From: Streptomyces globisporus
Lineage (GTDB): Bacteria > Actinomycetota > Actinomycetes > Streptomycetales > Streptomycetaceae
Length of the DNA stretch: 64,000 bases
Assembly (NCBI GenBank): GCA_014649555.1
Contig: BMTG01000003.1
Coordinates: 62,001 to 126,000 of the forward strand
Direction of reading: 5' to 3'
Shown here one piece after another: positions 9,052-17,313 of the stretch (position 1 is the first letter of the stretch; every line of letters begins with the position of its first letter). The notes beneath the pieces were generated by a model. The model was not told where the DNA came from. It saw only the letters and a program-made list of their open reading frames with translations, and searched no databases. Position numbers and translations under genes: made by a program.

Positions 9052-9612
9052 ATGGCAATGTGGGATCGTCTCAAGGACCAGGCCAAGGGGCTGCAGCAGC
9101 AGGCGCAGGGCGCGAGGGGCCCCGCCGGTCAGCGGCAGCCGGGAACAGGGGGCTCGGGAGCCTCGGGGGGCTCGAAGGAGAAGCTGGTCGGGCTGCTCAA
9201 GTCGCAGCTCGGCTCCCTCAAGACAGAGCTGAAGAGCGGTGCTTACCGGGACGCCAGTATGGCGATGTGCGCGCTGGTCGCGGCCGCCGACGGTTCCGTC
9301 GACCCCGCCGAGCGGCACCACGTGGAGAATCTGATTCTGCAGAACGACGTCCTGCAGAACTTCCCTCCCGAGCAGCTGCGTCAGCGGTTCAACAAGCACG
9401 TCGACCAGCTGACGTTCAACTTCCAGCAGGGCAAGGCCGACGCCATGCAGGAGATCGCCAAGGCGGCGAAGAAGCCGGTGGAGGCCAAGGCGGTCGTCCA
9501 GACCGGCTTCGTGATCGCCGGCGCGGACGGGTACATCGCCCCGGCCGAGGCGCAGGTTCTGCGGGAGGCGTGCATGGCGCTCGGTGTCTCCCCGCAGGAG
9601 TTCGGCCTCTGA
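9052..9612 (+). CDS. TerB-family tellurite resistance protein
   Basis: 186 residues. An N-terminal Gln/Gly-rich linker (LQQQAQGARGPAG...SGASGGS, residues ~12-40) is followed by a TerB helical domain. The domain has the paired acidic motifs MAMCALVAAADGSVDPAERHHVENLI and VIAGADGYIAPAEAQVLREACMALGVSPQEFGL, which bind metal in TerB. TerB acts with TerC/TerD-type proteins at the membrane in stress and metal responses, but none is encoded nearby. Start: ATG at 9052 preceded by AAGGTGG; the open frame begins 13 codons earlier with unlike composition. Confidence 0.88.
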   Translation: MAMWDRLKDQAKGLQQQAQGARGPAGQRQPGTGGSGASGGSKEKLVGLLKSQLGSLKTELKSGAYRDASMAMCALVAAADGSVDPAERHHVENLILQNDVLQNFPPEQLRQRFNKHVDQLTFNFQQGKADAMQEIAKAAKKPVEAKAVVQTGFVIAGADGYIAPAEAQVLREACMALGVSPQEFGL

Positions 9613-9630
9613 GCCGTCCCGGGCCACAGC

Positions 9631-9651
9631 GCCCGGTCCTGGTTACCGGGC
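9631..9651. terminator. Hairpin after terB-like gene
   Basis: GCCCGGT (9631-9637) and ACCGGGC (9645-9651) pair perfectly around a 7-base loop, 19 bases after the stop codon. There is no U-tract, which is common for Streptomyces terminators. Confidence 0.5.
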
Positions 9652-9760
9652 GGCGGGCAGCCTGACGGGGACGTCGGAGTGGTCCGGGCTGTTCTCCGAC
9701 GGCCCGTCCGGTTCGGGCGGGGCACAGCACAACCTTGGGCGTTCCTTGATCGTCAAAGGA

Positions 9761-9787
9761 CTGCCGGGGCATCCCACGCCCCGGCAG
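9761..9787. terminator. Perfect 10-bp hairpin overlapping the Shine-Dalgarno of the next gene
   Basis: CTGCCGGGGC (9761-9770) pairs with GCCCCGGCAG (9778-9787) around a 7-base loop. Its 3' arm overlaps the first two bases of AGGAG (9786-9790), the Shine-Dalgarno for the GTG at 9797. It may stop read-through from the TerB gene, or control translation of the secreted protein by hiding the ribosome site. Confidence 0.5.
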
Positions 9788-9796
9788 GAGTGCACC

Positions 9797-11164
9797 GTGC
9801 CCAGTCACTGGAGAACCATGAGACCCGTCTTCGTCCATCCGCTCGTACGCTTCGGCACTGGCGCCGTCGCGACCGCCGGGATCCTGTTGGCCGGTATGTC
9901 CGTACCGGCGTCCGCCGCCGAGTCCGACCAGCTGTGGATCGCCGCGCCGTACGAGAAGAACCTGCAGATGGGCGCCGAGGCCGGTACCCCGGTCGAGGTA
10001 GGTCTGTACCACGACAACGACACCTTCACCGTCACGGACGGCCGCCTGACCGTCGACGCCTCCGGGCTCGCGGGTGTGGCCGAGGTGACCTGGCCCGAGA
10101 ACTGCGCACCCAGCGGGACCACCGCCGTGTGCACCGTCGCCCAGGTGCCGGTGATCGGCCCGGACTACAGCCCTCAGGTGCTGCTGGACGTGCACGCCGC
10201 CGACGGCGCCGAGGCGGGGGCGCAGGGCCGGATCACGTACGCGGCGACCGCGACCGGCGGCCCGGAGGGGACGCTGGAGGCTCCGCTGGACTCCTTCGAG
10301 ACGACCCTCACCCTGGCCTCCGGCCCCGACCTCGTCCTGGACGGGCTCGACCCGGTCGAGGGCGCCATCCCGGGGACGGTGCACACGGCGCCGCTCACAG
10401 TGACCAACGAAGGGGCGGAGCCCGCCCGGGGCTTCACTCTCGGGATGACTGCGTCGTACGGCCTGGGCTTCGACTCGCGGTACGACGCGTGCACGTACAC
10501 GCGGACGGGCGGCGACTACGCGCCCATGTCCCATGCCGAGTGCGCCTTCGACCGGGTGCTCCAGCCCGGTGAGAGCTTCACCCTGCCGCAGCCGCTGCGG
10601 ATCGCCCTGGCGGACCACGCGTTGCGGGAGCGCCTCGACGTCGATGTGCGGCCCGTCGGCGGGGTCGCGGACATCGATGACGGGAACAACTACCGGATCC
10701 TCGAAGTGGACGCGGTGAACACGGCCGACTTCGCGGTGCGCGGTTCCCGGGTCGCCGGCGCTGTCGGCGAGACCGTGAAGGCCTCGCTCACCTTCCGCAA
10801 CAAGGGGCCGGGCTGGCTCGGCAACCTCGGTTCGGGTGACTCGGTCGCCCTGGTCGACTTCACGGTCCCCGAGGGTGTCACCGTCACCCGCGCACCCGCC
10901 GGATGCGACCCCCGCACGTCGGCCGACGGCAGCTACCGGCCGGGGCGCCTCGGCGCTCCGCGTTACGTGTGCGAGATGCCGTACTGGGTGCTGGAGAACA
11001 CCGTGCGCACCTTCCGCTTCGACCTTCGTATCGACACGGTCGTGCCGGACGCCAAGGGGCAGGTCGCCCTGCGTCCGGTGATCACGGGGACCGGATTCCC
11101 GCACGACCCCAGGCCCGGCAACAACACGGGCTGGGTGACGGTCAACCCGACCCCCGCCGCGTAG
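9797..11164 (+). CDS. Secreted protein with DUF11/CARDB-like repeats
   Basis: 455 residues with a Sec signal peptide (RPVFVHPLVRFGTGAVATAGILLAG...VPASA-AES). The mature part looks all-beta and reads as consecutive immunoglobulin-like domains: GTVHTAPLTVTNEGAEPARGFTL, ADIDDGNNYRILEVDAVNTADFAV, GETVKASLTFRNKGPGW and a final PRPGNNTGWVTV. This is the style of DUF11/CARDB adhesion or scaffold modules. No LPxTG or membrane anchor follows, so it is likely released. Two starts are possible: GTG 9797 (AGGAG, 6-base gap, chosen) or ATG 9818 (GGAG, 5-base gap). Function unknown. Confidence 0.75.
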   Translation: MPSHWRTMRPVFVHPLVRFGTGAVATAGILLAGMSVPASAAESDQLWIAAPYEKNLQMGAEAGTPVEVGLYHDNDTFTVTDGRLTVDASGLAGVAEVTWPENCAPSGTTAVCTVAQVPVIGPDYSPQVLLDVHAADGAEAGAQGRITYAATATGGPEGTLEAPLDSFETTLTLASGPDLVLDGLDPVEGAIPGTVHTAPLTVTNEGAEPARGFTLGMTASYGLGFDSRYDACTYTRTGGDYAPMSHAECAFDRVLQPGESFTLPQPLRIALADHALRERLDVDVRPVGGVADIDDGNNYRILEVDAVNTADFAVRGSRVAGAVGETVKASLTFRNKGPGWLGNLGSGDSVALVDFTVPEGVTVTRAPAGCDPRTSADGSYRPGRLGAPRYVCEMPYWVLENTVRTFRFDLRIDTVVPDAKGQVALRPVITGTGFPHDPRPGNNTGWVTVNPTPAA

Positions 11165-11170
11165 CGGCCG

Positions 11171-11210
11171 GGACCCGGCGGCGCGAGTGTCTCACTCCCC
11201 CGCCGGGTCC
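11171..11210. terminator. Bidirectional hairpin between convergent genes
   Basis: GGACCCGGCGG (11171-11181) pairs perfectly with CCGCCGGGTCC (11200-11210). The loop contains a second small stem, GAGTG/CACTC. It lies between the secreted protein and the ferredoxin gene that ends opposite it, so it can serve both. Confidence 0.7.
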
Positions 11211-11290
11211 GGCACCGCGGTCCGGCGGCCCGGTCCGGACCCGGTGTCCCGGCCCGTCCGTCGCCGTCGTCGGTCGTCGGTCGTCGGGTT

Positions 11291-11497
11291 TCAGTCGTCG
11301 GTGAGGGCGACCGCCCCGACCGGGCAGGCCCGTGCGGCTTCCCGTACCAGCGGGTGGTTCTCCGTCACCGCCGGGCGGTCGGGGAGCATCTCGCTGAACC
11401 CGTCGTCGTCCTGGGTGAACACGTCCGGCGCGGTCAGCGCGCACATGCCGGCCCCCACGCAGCGTTCCCTGTCGACCCGGATGCCCATGCCCCTCAC
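11291..11497 (-). CDS. [3Fe-4S]-type ferredoxin, P450 redox partner
   Basis: A 68-residue ferredoxin with CVGAGMC at residues 13-19 and a distal ACPVGAVAL. This is the three-cysteine pattern of Streptomyces 3Fe-4S ferredoxins such as SoyB. It passes electrons to the P450 encoded immediately upstream. The GTG start overlaps the P450 stop as GTGA, so translation is probably coupled. An in-frame ATG nine bases on (giving MGIRVDRERC) is the alternative start, but its purine stretch is too close. No ferredoxin reductase is nearby. Confidence 0.92.
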   Translation of the reverse strand: MRGMGIRVDRERCVGAGMCALTAPDVFTQDDDGFSEMLPDRPAVTENHPLVREAARACPVGAVALTDD

Positions 11498-12744
11498 CAG
11501 GCCACGGGTAGTTCGAGCAGGCCCTGGATGGTGTCACCGGGTTTGTGCCGGATCTCGTTCGCGGGTACGGCCAGCCTGAGGGCCGGCAGCCGCTCGAAGA
11601 GGGTGCGCAGGGCGATGTCGAGCTCGGTCCGGGCCAGGTTCTGGCCCAGGCACTGGTGGACGCCGAAGCCGAAGGCGAGATGGTGGCGGGCGGACCGGTC
11701 CCAGTCCAGCGTCTCCGGATGCTCGAACACGTCGGCGTCGCGGTTGATGAGCGAGGTCGAGAAGAAGACGCCCTCGCCCTTACGGATCGTCGTCCCGTCC
11801 ACCTCGATGTCCTCGGCCGCCAGCCGTTGCAGACCTTCGGCGATGGAGAGGAAGCGCAGAAGTTCCTCGACCACTGCGGCCGTCGTCGTCTCTCCGGATC
11901 GCAGCGCCGCCAGTTGACCGGGATGGCGCAGCAGCGTGAACGTGCCGAGCGAGATCATGTTCGCCGTCGTCTCGTGTCCCGCGACGAGCAGAATCAGGGC
12001 GAAGGAGACGAGGTCCTCCCGGCCGACGGGCCCGTCCGGGTGGTCCCGGTGGATCAGTTCGTCCAGCAGCCCGTCCCCCGGTTCCGCGCGCTTGCGGTCG
12101 ATCAACACGCCCAGATAATCCTCCAGTTCGATCCGTGCGCCGTCCACATCGCTCGCGGCGGGGCCGCGCAGAAGGCGGCGCGAGCAGCCCTCGAAGAACG
12201 CGTGGTCGGCGTAGGGCACGCCGAGGAGTGCGCAGATCACCATGGACGGCACCGGCAGCGCGAAGTCGGCGACCAGTTCGGAGGGCGGCCCCTGCCGCTC
12301 CATCGCGTCCAGCAGCCCGTCCACCGTCTCCTGGATCTGTGGGCGCAGCGCGGCGATCCGCTTCACGGAGAAGCTCGGGATGAGCTTTCTGCGCTGGGCG
12401 TTGTGCTCGGGGTCGTCGACGCCGAGGAGCGCCACGCGCCGCTGCCGCGTCTGCGTGAACCGCTCGGCCGGAATCGGGAAGCCGGGGTGGGTGCGGTCGG
12501 TGGAGAGCCGGGGATCCGCCAGCAGGCGACGGGCGAGCGCGTGCCCGGTGACGGCCCAGACCGGGCGTCCGTCGAAGAGCGTGACCCGGCTCAACGGGCC
12601 CTGCGCACGCAGCGGTTCGTAGCCGGTGGGCGGGTGATAGGGGCACTCCCGGTCCTGCGGGAACGGTGGCGCGGGGGTCGGTTCGGTGGCGGTGCCGGTG
12701 AAGGCACGGTCCTGGCGGGCCGGTTCCGTCGTGGATTCCGTCAT
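11494..12744 (-). CDS. Cytochrome P450, CYP105 family (CYP105D/SoyC-like)
   Basis: 416 residues. The I-helix oxygen-activation motif is AGHETTANM, the ExxR is EELLR, and the heme ligand is Cys365 in FGFGVHQCLGQNLARTE. The N-terminal PQDRECPYHPPTGYEPLR and DGRPVWAVTGHALARRLLADPRLSTDR segments closely resemble the S. griseus SoyC/CYP105D1 type as I remember it. Members hydroxylate diverse xenobiotics and polyketides and use an adjacent 3Fe-4S ferredoxin, present here in coupled arrangement. Start: ATG at 12744; the open frame upstream is Arg/Pro-rich and unlike the family. The natural substrate is unknown. Confidence 0.92.
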   Translation of the reverse strand: MTESTTEPARQDRAFTGTATEPTPAPPFPQDRECPYHPPTGYEPLRAQGPLSRVTLFDGRPVWAVTGHALARRLLADPRLSTDRTHPGFPIPAERFTQTRQRRVALLGVDDPEHNAQRRKLIPSFSVKRIAALRPQIQETVDGLLDAMERQGPPSELVADFALPVPSMVICALLGVPYADHAFFEGCSRRLLRGPAASDVDGARIELEDYLGVLIDRKRAEPGDGLLDELIHRDHPDGPVGREDLVSFALILLVAGHETTANMISLGTFTLLRHPGQLAALRSGETTTAAVVEELLRFLSIAEGLQRLAAEDIEVDGTTIRKGEGVFFSTSLINRDADVFEHPETLDWDRSARHHLAFGFGVHQCLGQNLARTELDIALRTLFERLPALRLAVPANEIRHKPGDTIQGLLELPVAW

Positions 12745-13058
12745 GAAGCGGTCGCCTCGCAGTGCTCGGTGATAGGTGCGAAGCGGGTCACTCCGCACCT
12801 CACCGCCAATTGGATGCCTCAGGCACCTACCCGGTCGACGTGTGGACCGGCCACATCGCGGAGCCTCAGATCTGGCCGGTGTTTTTCGCACATGATCGAA
12901 CGCCTGCGCATCCCCTCAGGCCGGGGGGGGATGTGCGGACGAGGTTCGGGGCGGAGCACCGGCATACGCGGGCCCGAATCCGTTCACCAGGCTGTCCGGA
13001 ACCATTCAGTCCGCGCCTCTCCGGGTATCCGCCGAGCGACTGCGGGACGCCCATCAGG
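12745..13058. promoter_or_regulatory. P450 upstream region with an inverted repeat
   Basis: This 314-bp gap between the P450 start and the end of the EF-G-binding-type gene shows no coding sequence. An inverted repeat AGGTGCG (12774-12780) ... CGCACCT (12794-12800), 30-56 bases before the P450 start, could be an operator or leader hairpin. A short poly-G run sits near 12925. Confidence 0.35.
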
Positions 13059-13550
13059 TCACGCGGTGACCTTGGCGATGAACGCGGCGAGATTCGCCAC
13101 GGTCCGTTCGATCTGCTGCTCGAGGCTGAGGGACTCACGGAGCCGCCCGCCCACACCCGCGTCCTTCTTCCCGCGTACGTAGAGCGAGCAGGCGAGGTCG
13201 GTGCACATGTAGGCGCCGACCGAGTTGCCCTGCTTGCCCGCCTTCCCCGGCTTGGGGGCCACCAGCAGGGAGACTCCCCCGGTGTGGACGGTCACGCACA
13301 TCGAGCACATGCTGCGGCGGGTCTGCGAGGAGCCGGCGGCGGTCGAGCGCAGCTGGATGCCTGTGTGGCCGGCGCCGGACTCCATCACCAGGTAGGCGCG
13401 GTCGGGAGCCTGGGGGTCGCGCCAGCCCAGGAAGTCCAGGTCGCCCCAGGGCCGGTCGGCCAGGTCACGGGGGACGGACAGGCGCTTGGACTCGCCCTTG
13501 GAGCAGTTCACGAAGGCGCTGCGGATCTCTCGCTCGGTCAGGGGTTTCAT
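13059..13550 (-). CDS. FBP-domain protein (EF-G-binding C-terminal treble-clef zinc finger)
   Basis: A 163-residue protein beginning MKPLTEREIRSAFVNCSKGE, followed by PWGDLDFLGWRDPQAPDRAYLV. Four cysteines sit in a treble-clef-like arrangement (SMCSMC ... MCTDLACSLYVRG). This is the FBP/FusB-type domain that binds elongation factor G on the ribosome and, in staphylococci, protects from fusidic acid. Actinobacterial versions are uncharacterised. It is divergent from a TetR regulator, with a palindromic operator between, so it is likely repressed by that regulator. The start chosen is the ATG matching the family N-terminus. Confidence 0.82.
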   Translation of the reverse strand: MKPLTEREIRSAFVNCSKGESKRLSVPRDLADRPWGDLDFLGWRDPQAPDRAYLVMESGAGHTGIQLRSTAAGSSQTRRSMCSMCVTVHTGGVSLLVAPKPGKAGKQGNSVGAYMCTDLACSLYVRGKKDAGVGGRLRESLSLEQQIERTVANLAAFIAKVTA

Positions 13551-13564
13551 GAGATCCACGCTAA

Positions 13565-13607
13565 TTTGCCTAAGACCATTAGGCAAACGTATATTTCTTT
13601 AGGCAAT
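13565..13607. promoter_or_regulatory. TetR operator: perfect palindrome plus a third half-site
   Basis: TTTGCCTAA (13565-13573) and TTAGGCAAA (13579-13587) are perfect inverted repeats with a 5-base centre. A third half-site, TTAGGCAAT, lies at 13599-13607, 25 bases before the TetR ATG. The AT-rich spacer lies between divergent genes, as expected for an autoregulated TetR-type promoter controlling both the FBP gene and the TetR/SGNH pair. Confidence 0.75.
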
Positions 13608-13632
13608 CATGAGGAAGCGTTCGGAGGGTGGC

Positions 13633-14205
13633 ATGGCACGAGCGGGACTGACCGCGGAGCGCGTGGTGCGGGCGGGCGCGGAGCTGGCGGACGAGATCGG
13701 CCTCGAGCAGGTGACCCCGTCTGAGCTCGCCCGGAAGCTGGGCATCAAGACCGCGAGCCTGTATTCGCACGTCAAGAACGCCCACGACCTCAAGACCAGG
13801 ATCGCCCTGCTGGCCCTGGAGGAACTCGCCGACCAGGCGTCGGCGGCCATCGCGGGGCGGGCAGGCAGGGACGCGCTCGGCGCCTTCGCCAACGCCTACC
13901 GGGACTACGCGTTCCAGCATCCGGGCCGCTTCGCCGCCACCCGGTTCCGCCTCGACGCGGCTACGGCGGCCGCCAGCGCGGGCCCGCGCCACTCCCGGAT
14001 GACGCGGGCGCTCCTGCGCGGCTACGACCTGCCCGAGCTTCAGGAGACGCACGCGGTGCGGCTCCTGGGCAGTGTTCTCAACGGCTACGTGGAGCTGGAG
14101 ATGGCGGGCAGTTTCAGCCACAGCGCCCCCTCCTCCGAGGAGAGCTGGACGGAGATCCTCGACGCGCTCGACTCCCTGCTGCGCAACTGGCCCGCTTCTG
14201 CCTGA
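13633..14205 (+). CDS. TetR/AcrR-family transcriptional regulator
   Basis: 190 residues from the ATG with GGAGGG five bases upstream. The N-terminal HTH is TAERVVRAGAELADEIGLEQVTPSELARKLGIKTASLYSHVKNAHDLKTRIALLAL. The C-terminal ligand domain resembles TetR_C_33 (LGAFANAYRDYAFQHPGRFAATRF...). It lies 43 bp before an SGNH hydrolase on the same strand and divergent from the FBP gene, with a palindrome between. It is probably an autorepressor of all three. An in-frame ATG at 13609, touching the third half-site, is the alternative start. Confidence 0.92.
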   Translation: MARAGLTAERVVRAGAELADEIGLEQVTPSELARKLGIKTASLYSHVKNAHDLKTRIALLALEELADQASAAIAGRAGRDALGAFANAYRDYAFQHPGRFAATRFRLDAATAAASAGPRHSRMTRALLRGYDLPELQETHAVRLLGSVLNGYVELEMAGSFSHSAPSSEESWTEILDALDSLLRNWPASA

Positions 14206-14248
14206 CCCGGACGCCCCCTCCCCTCGCGACGAACGAAGAGATCGAGAC

Positions 14249-15433
14249 ATGACCACCCGGCACGACTGGACGACGACACCCATCAGCGCCGACATCCTGC
14301 GCGGCGCGCTCGACCTGGAGCGCACCGAGCGCGGAGTGCTGCCGCACCGGCTGCCCGCCCGCGCGCGGCGGCAGATCACCGACGGTCAGCTGGCGATGGC
14401 CGAGTCGCAGCCCTCAGGGGTCCGGCTGGCGTTCCGCACCCGGGCCACCGCCGTCGAACTGGACGTGGTCGCCACCAAGCGCGTCTACGTCGGAGCACCC
14501 CCGCGCCCCGACGGTGTGTACGAACTCCTCGTGGACGGCCGCCTCGCGGGCCGGGCCAGCGCCCACGACGGCGACACACTCACCATCGACATGTCCGCGG
14601 GGACGGCTCAGACCCGGCCGGGGCCGATCGAGACGCTCCGGTTCACCGGCCTGCCGGACGGCGAGAAGGACGTCGAGATCTGGCTGCCCCACGACGAGAC
14701 GACGCTGCTGGTCGCCCTGCGTACCGACGCTCCGGTCCGCAGTCCCCGGCCGAGCGGCCGGCCGGTCTGGCTGCACCACGGCAGTTCCATCAGCCACGGC
14801 TCCAACGCCACCACCCCGACCGGCACCTGGCCGGCCCTGGCCGCGGCCTCCGGCGGCGCCGAACTGGTCAACATGGGGTTCGGCGGCGGCGCCCTGCTCG
14901 ATCCCTTCACCGCCCGCGCCATGCGCGACACCCCCGCCGACCTGCTCAGCGTCAAGATCGGCATCAACATCGTCAACGCCGACCTGATGCGGCTGCGCGC
15001 GTTCGGCCCGGCCGTCCACGGCTTCCTCGACACCCTGCGCGACGGGCACCCCACCGCGCCGCTGCTGGTGATCTCGCCGATCTGCTGCCCGATCCACGAG
15101 AGCACCCCGGGGCCGCTCGCCCCGGACTTCACCGCGATGAGCGAGGGGCGGGTGGGGTTCAAGGCCACCGGCGATCCGGCAGAGGTGGCCGCGGGGAAGC
15201 TCACTCTCACCGTCATCCGGGACGAGCTGGCCCGGATCGTCGGGGAGCGCGCGGCCACCGACCCCCATCTGCACCACCTCGACGGGCTCGACCTCTACGG
15301 CGCCGATGATCACGCCGAGCTCCCGTTGCCGGACGATCTGCACCCGGATCCCGCCACCCACCGGCGTATCGCCGAACGCTTCGCCCGGCACGCCTTCGGC
15401 CGCGGTGGGCCCTTCGCTCCGCAGGCGCGGTGA
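14249..15433 (+). CDS. SGNH/GDSL-family hydrolase
   Basis: 394 residues. The N-terminal beta-rich half (residues ~1-165, VRLAFRTRATAVELDV...DGVYELLVDGRLAG) resembles the carbohydrate-esterase-associated jelly-roll domain. It is followed by the catalytic SGNH domain, with block I WLHHGSSISHGSN, a Gly block NMGFGGGALLDP, an Asn in GINIVNADL and the terminal DDLHPDPATHRRIAERF that holds the Asp-x-x-His pair. No signal peptide is present, so it works in the cytoplasm on an unknown ester. It follows the TetR regulator by 43 bp and is presumably its target. Confidence 0.88.
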   Translation: MTTRHDWTTTPISADILRGALDLERTERGVLPHRLPARARRQITDGQLAMAESQPSGVRLAFRTRATAVELDVVATKRVYVGAPPRPDGVYELLVDGRLAGRASAHDGDTLTIDMSAGTAQTRPGPIETLRFTGLPDGEKDVEIWLPHDETTLLVALRTDAPVRSPRPSGRPVWLHHGSSISHGSNATTPTGTWPALAAASGGAELVNMGFGGGALLDPFTARAMRDTPADLLSVKIGINIVNADLMRLRAFGPAVHGFLDTLRDGHPTAPLLVISPICCPIHESTPGPLAPDFTAMSEGRVGFKATGDPAEVAAGKLTLTVIRDELARIVGERAATDPHLHHLDGLDLYGADDHAELPLPDDLHPDPATHRRIAERFARHAFGRGGPFAPQAR

Positions 15434-15517
15434 TTCCGAGGGCCCGGCTACCGGTCGACTCCCCGCCGAACGCCTTGTCCGCCGGTCGACGGGGAGCCGA
15501 ATAGGCCGTTGCCGGTC

Positions 15518-15555
15518 GGCGGGGAGCCGGTTCAGTACGAGCCCGGCTCCCCGCC
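15518..15555. terminator. 13-bp hairpin terminator between convergent genes
   Basis: GGCGGGGAGCCGG (15518-15530) and CCGGCTCCCCGCC (15543-15555) pair perfectly around a 12-base loop, followed by TTT. Related copies of the same arm (GGGGAGCCG at ~15491-15499 and CTCCCCGCCG near 15460) make the region repeat-rich. It lies between the SGNH hydrolase and snapalysin genes. Confidence 0.72.
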
Positions 15556-15572
15556 TTTCGCCGTACGGCCGA

Positions 15573-16151
15573 TTACGGGGCGTCCACCAGGATGCGACCG
15601 TCGGCCGGGGCGAGGGAAGCGAGACCGCCCGCGTAGGCGGACTCGACGCGGGACCGCTCGGCCGCGTTCGGAACCGCGTTTTTGCAGCTCGTACCGGCGC
15701 TGGAGCCCGACATCAGCTGCGAGCAGGGGCCGGGCTTGGTGTCCGGCAGGCCCAGGCTGTGGCCGAGTTCGTGGGCGGCGATACGGGTCTTGTCGTGGCC
15801 CTGGGTGACCGCCTGGCTGCCCAGCTCCACCCGGGCCTGGCCGCCGGGGCGGACCGGGCCGAGCGTGGCCTGCGGCCAGCCGCTGGTGGCCACGATCTGT
15901 ATCTCGGCGCGCGTGCCGGGCGCGGCCTCGACGAGCTTGACGTTGCCGACGTTCGCGTTCCAGGAGGCGACCCCTGCGGCGATCGCCGCCTCCCAGCCGC
16001 CGGCCCGGCTGTCGTCGTAGCGGAGCGTCACCACGGCTGCCGTGTTCTCCGCGGCCGGGTCCGGCGCGGGAGCGGCGTGCGCCGCCGTGGCCGAGGCCAG
16101 GGTGAGCGCCACGGCGACACCGGCGGCCTTGAACCATCTGGAATCCAGCAT
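15573..16151 (-). CDS. snpA: Snapalysin-family secreted zinc metalloprotease
   Basis: A 192-residue small neutral protease of the M7 type. It has a signal peptide (WFKAAGVAVALTLASATAAHA), then a mature chain with the HExxHxxGxxD zinc motif, HELGHSLGLPD at residues 127-137, followed by the PCSQLMSG Met-turn and a Cys pair (PCS...SCK). It degrades milk-type proteins outside the cell. The start is the ATG with AAGGGA in front; a GTG five codons earlier is less likely. In many Streptomyces snpA is divergent from a LysR activator, but none is adjacent here. Confidence 0.92.
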   Translation of the reverse strand: MLDSRWFKAAGVAVALTLASATAAHAAPAPDPAAENTAAVVTLRYDDSRAGGWEAAIAAGVASWNANVGNVKLVEAAPGTRAEIQIVATSGWPQATLGPVRPGGQARVELGSQAVTQGHDKTRIAAHELGHSLGLPDTKPGPCSQLMSGSSAGTSCKNAVPNAAERSRVESAYAGGLASLAPADGRILVDAP

Positions 16152-16401
16152 TGTTCGTCCCTTCACTCATGGGGGGCTCGGCTCCTCGCGGAGCCGGGCG
16201 AGTGGGAGAAACGGCCGGTTCGCGGGGAACCGGGCGGCCTCGATGGCCGGTTGCCGTTCCTCCCGGGCCGCAGGACGTATGCCGCGATCGCACCTTGGTC
16301 ATGCCCCTGTCACGACATCAGGCCGGAAACCGACCCTTGCCCCGTGGTGGCGCGAGACCGACGGCATCGGGGGCCGTTTCCGTACCCTGGAGGGCATGCG
16401 C

Positions 16402-17313
16402 ATGCGACCCACCCTGAGCTGGACCTCCGCCGAGGAGCTGCCGCCGGGCACGACGGACCTGGAGCCGGTCGCCGAGGCGCTGCGCGGTGGCGGTGTCCTG
16501 ATCCTGAGCGGGGCGGGCATCTCCACGGAGTCGGGCATCCCCGACTACCGGGGCGAGGGCGGGAGCCTGAGCCGCCACACCCCCATGACCTACCAGGACT
16601 TCACGGCCGATGCCGGGGCCCGTCGCCGTTACTGGGCGCGCAGCCATCTCGGCTGGCGTACGTTCGGCCGCGCCCGGCCCAACGCCGGGCACCGGGCCGT
16701 GGCCGCGTTCGGGCGGCAGGGCCTGCTCTCCGGCGTGATCACCCAGAACGTCGACGGGCTGCACCAGGCCGCGGGCAGTGAAGACGTCGTGGACCTGCAC
16801 GGACGTCTGGACCGGGTCGTCTGCCTCTCCTGCGGCGCGTTCAGCCCGCGCCGCGAGCTGGCGCACCGGCTGGAGTCGGCCAACGAGGGTTTCGCGCCGG
16901 TGGCCTCCTCGCTGAACCCGGACGGCGACGCGGACCTCACGGACGAGCAGGTCGGGGACTTCCGCGTGGTGCCCTGCGCCGTGTGCGGGGACGTCCTCAA
17001 ACCGGATGTGGTCTTCTTCGGTGAGGCCGTGCCCCCGCAGCGGGTCGAGCACTGCCGCGCGCTGGTCCGCGAGGCGCGCACCCTGTTGGTCCTGGGCTCC
17101 TCGCTGACCGTGATGTCGGGGCTCCGCTTCGTCCGCCAGGCCGCCGGGGCCGGTACGCCCGTGCTGATCGTCAACCGGGATGCGACCCGGGGCGACCGGG
17201 ACGCCGTGACCCGTATCGCGCTCCCGCTGGGATCGGCCCTCACCGCCGCGGCGGACCGGCTGGGCGTTCCCGTCCCCGCCCACGCCGCCGACGCGACGGC
17301 AGAGCCCGCGTAG
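16402..17313 (+). CDS. Sir2-family NAD-dependent protein deacylase (sirtuin)
   Basis: 303 residues. The NAD pocket is GVLILSGAGISTESGIPDYRG, the catalytic segment is TQNVDGLHQAAGSEDVVDLHGRLDRVVC (His in LHG), and the four zinc cysteines are CLSC and CAVC. VFFGEAVP and LGSSLTVMSGLRF complete the fold. It most resembles SIRT4/class II bacterial enzymes. It would remove acyl groups from lysines, for example on acyl-CoA synthetases. GGAGGG lies seven bases before the second ATG (16402), which I prefer over ATG 16396. It stands alone between snpA and an aldo/keto reductase. Confidence 0.93.
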   Translation: MRPTLSWTSAEELPPGTTDLEPVAEALRGGGVLILSGAGISTESGIPDYRGEGGSLSRHTPMTYQDFTADAGARRRYWARSHLGWRTFGRARPNAGHRAVAAFGRQGLLSGVITQNVDGLHQAAGSEDVVDLHGRLDRVVCLSCGAFSPRRELAHRLESANEGFAPVASSLNPDGDADLTDEQVGDFRVVPCAVCGDVLKPDVVFFGEAVPPQRVEHCRALVREARTLLVLGSSLTVMSGLRFVRQAAGAGTPVLIVNRDATRGDRDAVTRIALPLGSALTAAADRLGVPVPAHAADATAEPA

